Assembly: GCF_001673155.1 (NCBI RefSeq)
Contig: NZ_LZLE01000344.1
Span: 1-38,567, forward strand
Length of the DNA stretch: 38,567 bases
Direction: 5' to 3'
Source: Mycobacterium sp. 1423905.2
Lineage (GTDB): Bacteria; Actinomycetota; Actinomycetes; Mycobacteriales; Mycobacteriaceae
Shown: piece after piece, positions 35,717-38,567 of the stretch
Position numbering within the stretch: the first letter of the stretch is position 1
How the letters are laid out: the number at the start of each line of letters is the position of its first letter
Program-made: the position numbers and the translations under genes
Notes under the pieces: generated by a model
The model's input: the letters and a program-made list of their open reading frames with translations, nothing else
Database searches by the model: none
What the model was told of the DNA's origin: nothing

Positions 35717-36754
35717 ATGGTTAACGACACCCGACGCACGTTGCGGTGGCGCTACGCCGTCGCGCTGGCGCTGATCGTCGGTGTCCTCGCCGGATGTCGC
35801 GGCGGTCCTAGTGATGTCGTGGGTGGCGGCGGGCTGGCCGGTGCGCACACCACCATCACGCTGGTCGCCTATTCGGTCGCCGAGCCTGGCTGGAGCAAGG
35901 TGATTCCGGCGTTCAACGCCTCCGAGGAAGGCAAAGGGTTGCAGGTCATCACCTCCTTCGGAGCCTCCGGTGACCAGTCCCGAGGTGTGGCCGAAGGCAA
36001 GCCGGCCGACCTGGTCAATTTCTCGGTCGAACCGGACATCACCCGCCTGGTCAAGTCCGGCAAGATCGCCAAGGACTGGGACACCAACGTCACTAAAGGC
36101 ATCCCGTTCGGCTCGGTGGTGACCCTGGTGGTGCGCAAGGGCAACCCCAAGAACATCAAGGACTGGGACGATCTGCTGCGCCCAGGCATCGAGGTGGTCA
36201 CGCCCAGTCCGCTGAGTTCGGGTTCGGCCAAGTGGAACCTGCTGGCTCCCTACGCGGTCAAGAGCGAAGGTGGCCACAACAGTCAAGCAGGCATCGACTT
36301 CGTCAGCCGGTTGGTGCGTGAACACGTGAAGCTGCGCCCGGGATCGGGGCGGGAAGCTACCGATGTCTTCGTCCAAGGCAGTGGGGATGTGTTGATCAGT
36401 TACGAAAACGAGGCGATCGCCGCCGAGCGGGCCGGCAAGCCGGTGCAGCACATCACCCCACCGCAGACTTTCAAGATCGAGAATCCGCTGGCCGTGGTGA
36501 ATACCAGTGCTCACCTTGCCGCCGCGGTCAGCTTCCGAAACTTCCAGTACACCGCCGCGGCGCAAAAGGTTTGGGCCCAGGCGGGTTTTCGGCCCGTGGA
36601 TCCCGCCGTCGCCGGTGAGTTCCGCGAGCAGTTCCCGGTCCCGTCGAAGCTGTGGACGATCGCCGACCTCGGCGGCTGGGCCACCGTCGACCCGCAACTG
36701 TTCGACAAGAGCGCCGGCAGCATCACCAAGATCTACACGCAGGCCACCGGATGA
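35717..36754 (+). CDS. subI: Sulfate/thiosulfate-binding lipoprotein SubI
   Basis: 345 residues. A signal peptide ends in the lipobox VGVLAGC (Cys27), so the mature protein is lipid-anchored outside the membrane, where it captures sulfate for the CysTWA importer. Family pieces: TLVAYSVAEPGWSKVIPAF, SFGASGDQSRGV, ADLVNFSVEPDITRLV, VTPSPLSSGSAKWNLL and DVLISYENEAIAA, typical of CysP/Sbp proteins. ATG 35717 lies 6 nt after AAAGG; an ATG 4 nt earlier in another frame stops after three codons. The stop overlaps the cysT ATG (ATGA). It is preceded by a Cys-rich leader ORF that probably makes expression respond to cysteine supply. Confidence 0.95.
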   Translation: MVNDTRRTLRWRYAVALALIVGVLAGCRGGPSDVVGGGGLAGAHTTITLVAYSVAEPGWSKVIPAFNASEEGKGLQVITSFGASGDQSRGVAEGKPADLVNFSVEPDITRLVKSGKIAKDWDTNVTKGIPFGSVVTLVVRKGNPKNIKDWDDLLRPGIEVVTPSPLSSGSAKWNLLAPYAVKSEGGHNSQAGIDFVSRLVREHVKLRPGSGREATDVFVQGSGDVLISYENEAIAAERAGKPVQHITPPQTFKIENPLAVVNTSAHLAAAVSFRNFQYTAAAQKVWAQAGFRPVDPAVAGEFREQFPVPSKLWTIADLGGWATVDPQLFDKSAGSITKIYTQATG

Positions 36755-37644
36755 CCGGCTCACTGTCGGGCACCAGCGTCGGCCCGGAAGCGGTCAAGGC
36801 CAAGGGCGAACAACCCGCCCCGGACACGGGCCGGGGCATTCGATTTGCCGGCCGGACGAACACCACGTCACTTCGGGTGGGGGTGGCGATCGTGTGGTTG
36901 TCAGTCATCGTCCTGTTGCCGCTGGCGGCCATCGCCTGGCAATCGATCGGGGGCGGATGGAATGCGTTCCGATTGGCAGTCACCTCGCACGCGGCGCTGG
37001 AGTCGTTGCGCGTGACACTGACCATCTCGGCCGGTGTCACGGTGATCAACACGATATTCGGGTTGTTGATCGCGTGGGTGCTGGTGCGCGACGACTTCTT
37101 GGGCAAAAGACTGGTTGACGCGATCATCGACCTGCCGTTCGCGCTGCCCACCATCGTGGCCAGCCTGGTGATGCTGGCGCTGTATGGGGCTAGCAGCCCG
37201 GTCGGCCTACATCTGCAACACACCGAATGGGGCGTAGGAGTGGCGCTGGCGTTCGTCACGCTGCCGTTCGTGGTGCGCGCGGTCCAACCGGTGCTGTTGG
37301 AGATCGATCGTGAGACCGAGGAGGCGGCCGCGTCGCTGGGCGCCAACGGCCCCAAGATCTTCACCTCGGTGGTGCTGCCGTCGCTGACCCCGGCGTTGTT
37401 ATCGGGTGCGGGCCTGGCTTTCTCGCGAGCAATCGGCGAGTTCGGATCAGTGGTGTTGATCGGCGGGGCGGTGCCCGGCAAAACCGAGGTGTCCTCCCAG
37501 TGGATCCGCACGCTCATCGAAAACGACGACCGCACTGGGGCGGCGGCGATATCGATTGTGCTGCTCTCCATTTCATTTGTACTGCTGCTGATACTGCGTC
37601 TCATCGGGGCGCGTGCGGCCAAGCGCGAGGAGATGGCACGGTGA
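36751..37644 (+). CDS. cysT: Sulfate ABC transporter permease CysT
   Basis: 297 residues. A hydrophilic N-terminus of about 40 residues is followed by about six transmembrane helices. The cytoplasmic EAA loop that docks the ATPase reads EEAAASLGANGPKIFTSVVLP, and FGSVVLIGGAVPGKTEVSS is typical of CysT/CysU. It forms the membrane channel with CysW. The ATG at 36751 overlaps the subI stop by 4 nt, and its own stop overlaps the cysW GTG by 4 nt, so translation of the operon is coupled. Confidence 0.95.
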   Translation: MTGSLSGTSVGPEAVKAKGEQPAPDTGRGIRFAGRTNTTSLRVGVAIVWLSVIVLLPLAAIAWQSIGGGWNAFRLAVTSHAALESLRVTLTISAGVTVINTIFGLLIAWVLVRDDFLGKRLVDAIIDLPFALPTIVASLVMLALYGASSPVGLHLQHTEWGVGVALAFVTLPFVVRAVQPVLLEIDRETEEAAASLGANGPKIFTSVVLPSLTPALLSGAGLAFSRAIGEFGSVVLIGGAVPGKTEVSSQWIRTLIENDDRTGAAAISIVLLSISFVLLLILRLIGARAAKREEMAR

Positions 37645-38459
37645 CCTCGTCGCCCCGGGTGCGCTACCTGCTGCGGTTCACCGCGTTGGCCTACATCGGT
37701 GTGCTGCTGGTCATTCCGGTGGTGGTCATCCTGTGGCGCACGTTCGCCCCCGGGTTCGGCCAGTTCTACTCCTGGATCAGCACACCGGCGGCGATATCGG
37801 CACTGAATCTGTCGCTTCTGGTGGTGGCCATCGTGGTGCCGCTCAACGTGATCTTCGGTATCCCAACCGCGATGGTGTTGGCCCGCAACCGGTTCCGCGG
37901 CAAGGGGGTGCTCCAAGCGGTCATCGACCTGCCGTTCGCGGTGTCGCCGGTGATCGTGGGCGTCGCGTTGGTGGTGCTCTGGGGTGCGGCCGGCGCGCTG
38001 GGATTCGTGGAGCGCGACCTGGGATTCAAGATCATCTTCGGCTTGCCGGGCATCGTGCTGGCCAGCATCTTCGTCACCCTGCCGTTCGTGGTGCGCGAGG
38101 TGGAACCGGTGCTGCACGAAATCGGCACCGATCAAGAACAGGCGGCGGCCACCCTGGGTTCTGGCTGGTGGCAGACGTTTTGGCGCATCACTTTGCCGTC
38201 CATCCGGTGGGGGTTGACCTACGGCATCGTGCTGACCGTCGCGCGCACCCTCGGCGAATACGGTGCGGTCATCATCGTCTCGTCCAACTTGCCAGGGGAG
38301 TCGCAAACGCTGACCCTGTTGGTGTCGGACCGCTATAACCGCGGGGCCGAGTACGGCGCGTACGCGCTCTCGACCCTGCTGATGGTGGTCGCCGTGGTGG
38401 TTTTGATCGTTCAAGTGGTACTCGACGCTCGCCGGGCACGAGCTAGCAAGCACGCGTGA
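37641..38459 (+). CDS. cysW: Sulfate ABC transporter permease CysW
   Basis: 272 residues, the length I recall for the M. tuberculosis protein, with about six transmembrane helices. The EAA loop is EQAAATLGSGWWQTFWRITLP, and ARTLGEYGAVIIVSSNLPGESQTLTLLV is the CysW hallmark. It pairs with CysT to import sulfate or thiosulfate. The start is GTG 37641 in a GTGA overlap with the cysT stop; the frame is open further upstream only within cysT. Confidence 0.95.
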   Translation: MTSSPRVRYLLRFTALAYIGVLLVIPVVVILWRTFAPGFGQFYSWISTPAAISALNLSLLVVAIVVPLNVIFGIPTAMVLARNRFRGKGVLQAVIDLPFAVSPVIVGVALVVLWGAAGALGFVERDLGFKIIFGLPGIVLASIFVTLPFVVREVEPVLHEIGTDQEQAAATLGSGWWQTFWRITLPSIRWGLTYGIVLTVARTLGEYGAVIIVSSNLPGESQTLTLLVSDRYNRGAEYGAYALSTLLMVVAVVVLIVQVVLDARRARASKHA

Positions 38460-38474
38460 CAAGGAGGCTAGTGA

Positions 38475-38567
38475 ATGACTGCCAGCCCGAGTGACTATGC
38501 GATCACGGTGCGTGATGCGTATAAGCAGTATGGCGATTTTGTGGCGTTGGATCATGTGGATTTTGTG
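38475..38567 (+). CDS. cysA: Sulfate ABC transporter ATP-binding protein CysA, N-terminal fragment
   Basis: 31 codons before the right edge: an N-terminal strand pattern (YAITVRDAYKQYGDFVALDH) typical of ABC ATPases ahead of the Walker A motif. ATG 38475 has a strong AAGGAGG at 38461-38467, 7 nt upstream, and is 15 nt after the cysW stop. As the fourth gene of subI-cysT-cysW it should drive sulfate import. Of the 30 codons after the ATG, 13 end in T and 17 in G or C, a lower third-position GC than in neighbouring genes. Confidence 0.9.
   Translation, partial: MTASPSDYAITVRDAYKQYGDFVALDHVDFV

Noticed and set aside
36723..38555. 610-codon minus-strand open frame opposite cysT and cysW
   Set aside because: His/Arg/Asp-rich shadow of the permease genes.

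Overview
The window looks like chromosome of a non-tuberculous mycobacterium. It is GC-rich with dense, often overlapping genes. The right-hand two thirds (about 19.7-38.6 kb) match, in order and orientation, the block I remember from Mycobacterium tuberculosis as Rv2397c-Rv2415c: comEA, comEC, holA, rpsT, an ATP-grasp/alpha-E/transglutaminase trio, a PE gene, rnz, a CBS gene, a MazF-like gene, lepA, lppR, a GH15 trehalase, a small membrane protein, then subI-cysT-cysW-cysA. The PE gene suggests a slow grower. No computation or database search was done; all homology calls are by reading the sequence.

Left region (1-15.3 kb): a lipid locus. A PapA-type acyltransferase and an MmpL transporter (cut by the left edge) lie on the minus strand. 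Divergent from them is a 3690-residue bimodular type I polyketide synthase, KS-AT-KR-ACP then KS-AT-DH-ER-KR-ACP, with malonyl-type AT motifs in both modules. This gene trio and module pattern fit the trehalose polyphleate (TPP) locus of non-tuberculous mycobacteria. Phleic acids are unbranched and repeat a (CH=CH-CH2-CH2) unit, as expected if one module stops at an alkene and the other reduces fully. Module 1 has no DH, so its dehydration has to be supplied from elsewhere.

Middle region (15.3-19.7 kb): two minus-strand operons. One holds two acyl-CoA dehydrogenases and a PPOX/FDOR-type flavoprotein, with a recognisable promoter and a strong inverted repeat in its leader. The other holds a short-chain dehydrogenase, a Holin-X-like membrane protein and a DUF3618 protein. 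In M. tuberculosis I would expect eis next to comEA; here its place is taken by these genes.

Conserved region (19.7-38.6 kb): DNA uptake genes (comEA, comEC) run into holA, convergent with rpsT. Three genes overlapping by one base each encode the ATP-grasp, alpha-E and transglutaminase proteins. A lone PE gene, a membrane protein, RNase Z, a CBS protein and an orphan MazF-like protein follow. lepA has no ATG, GTG or TTG at the expected start and probably begins at ATC. The window ends with the sulfate/thiosulfate ABC importer operon. It is preceded by a leaderless 34-codon ORF with two Cys-Cys pairs and by an RNA segment that can pair with the subI ribosome binding site: a probable cysteine-responsive attenuator.
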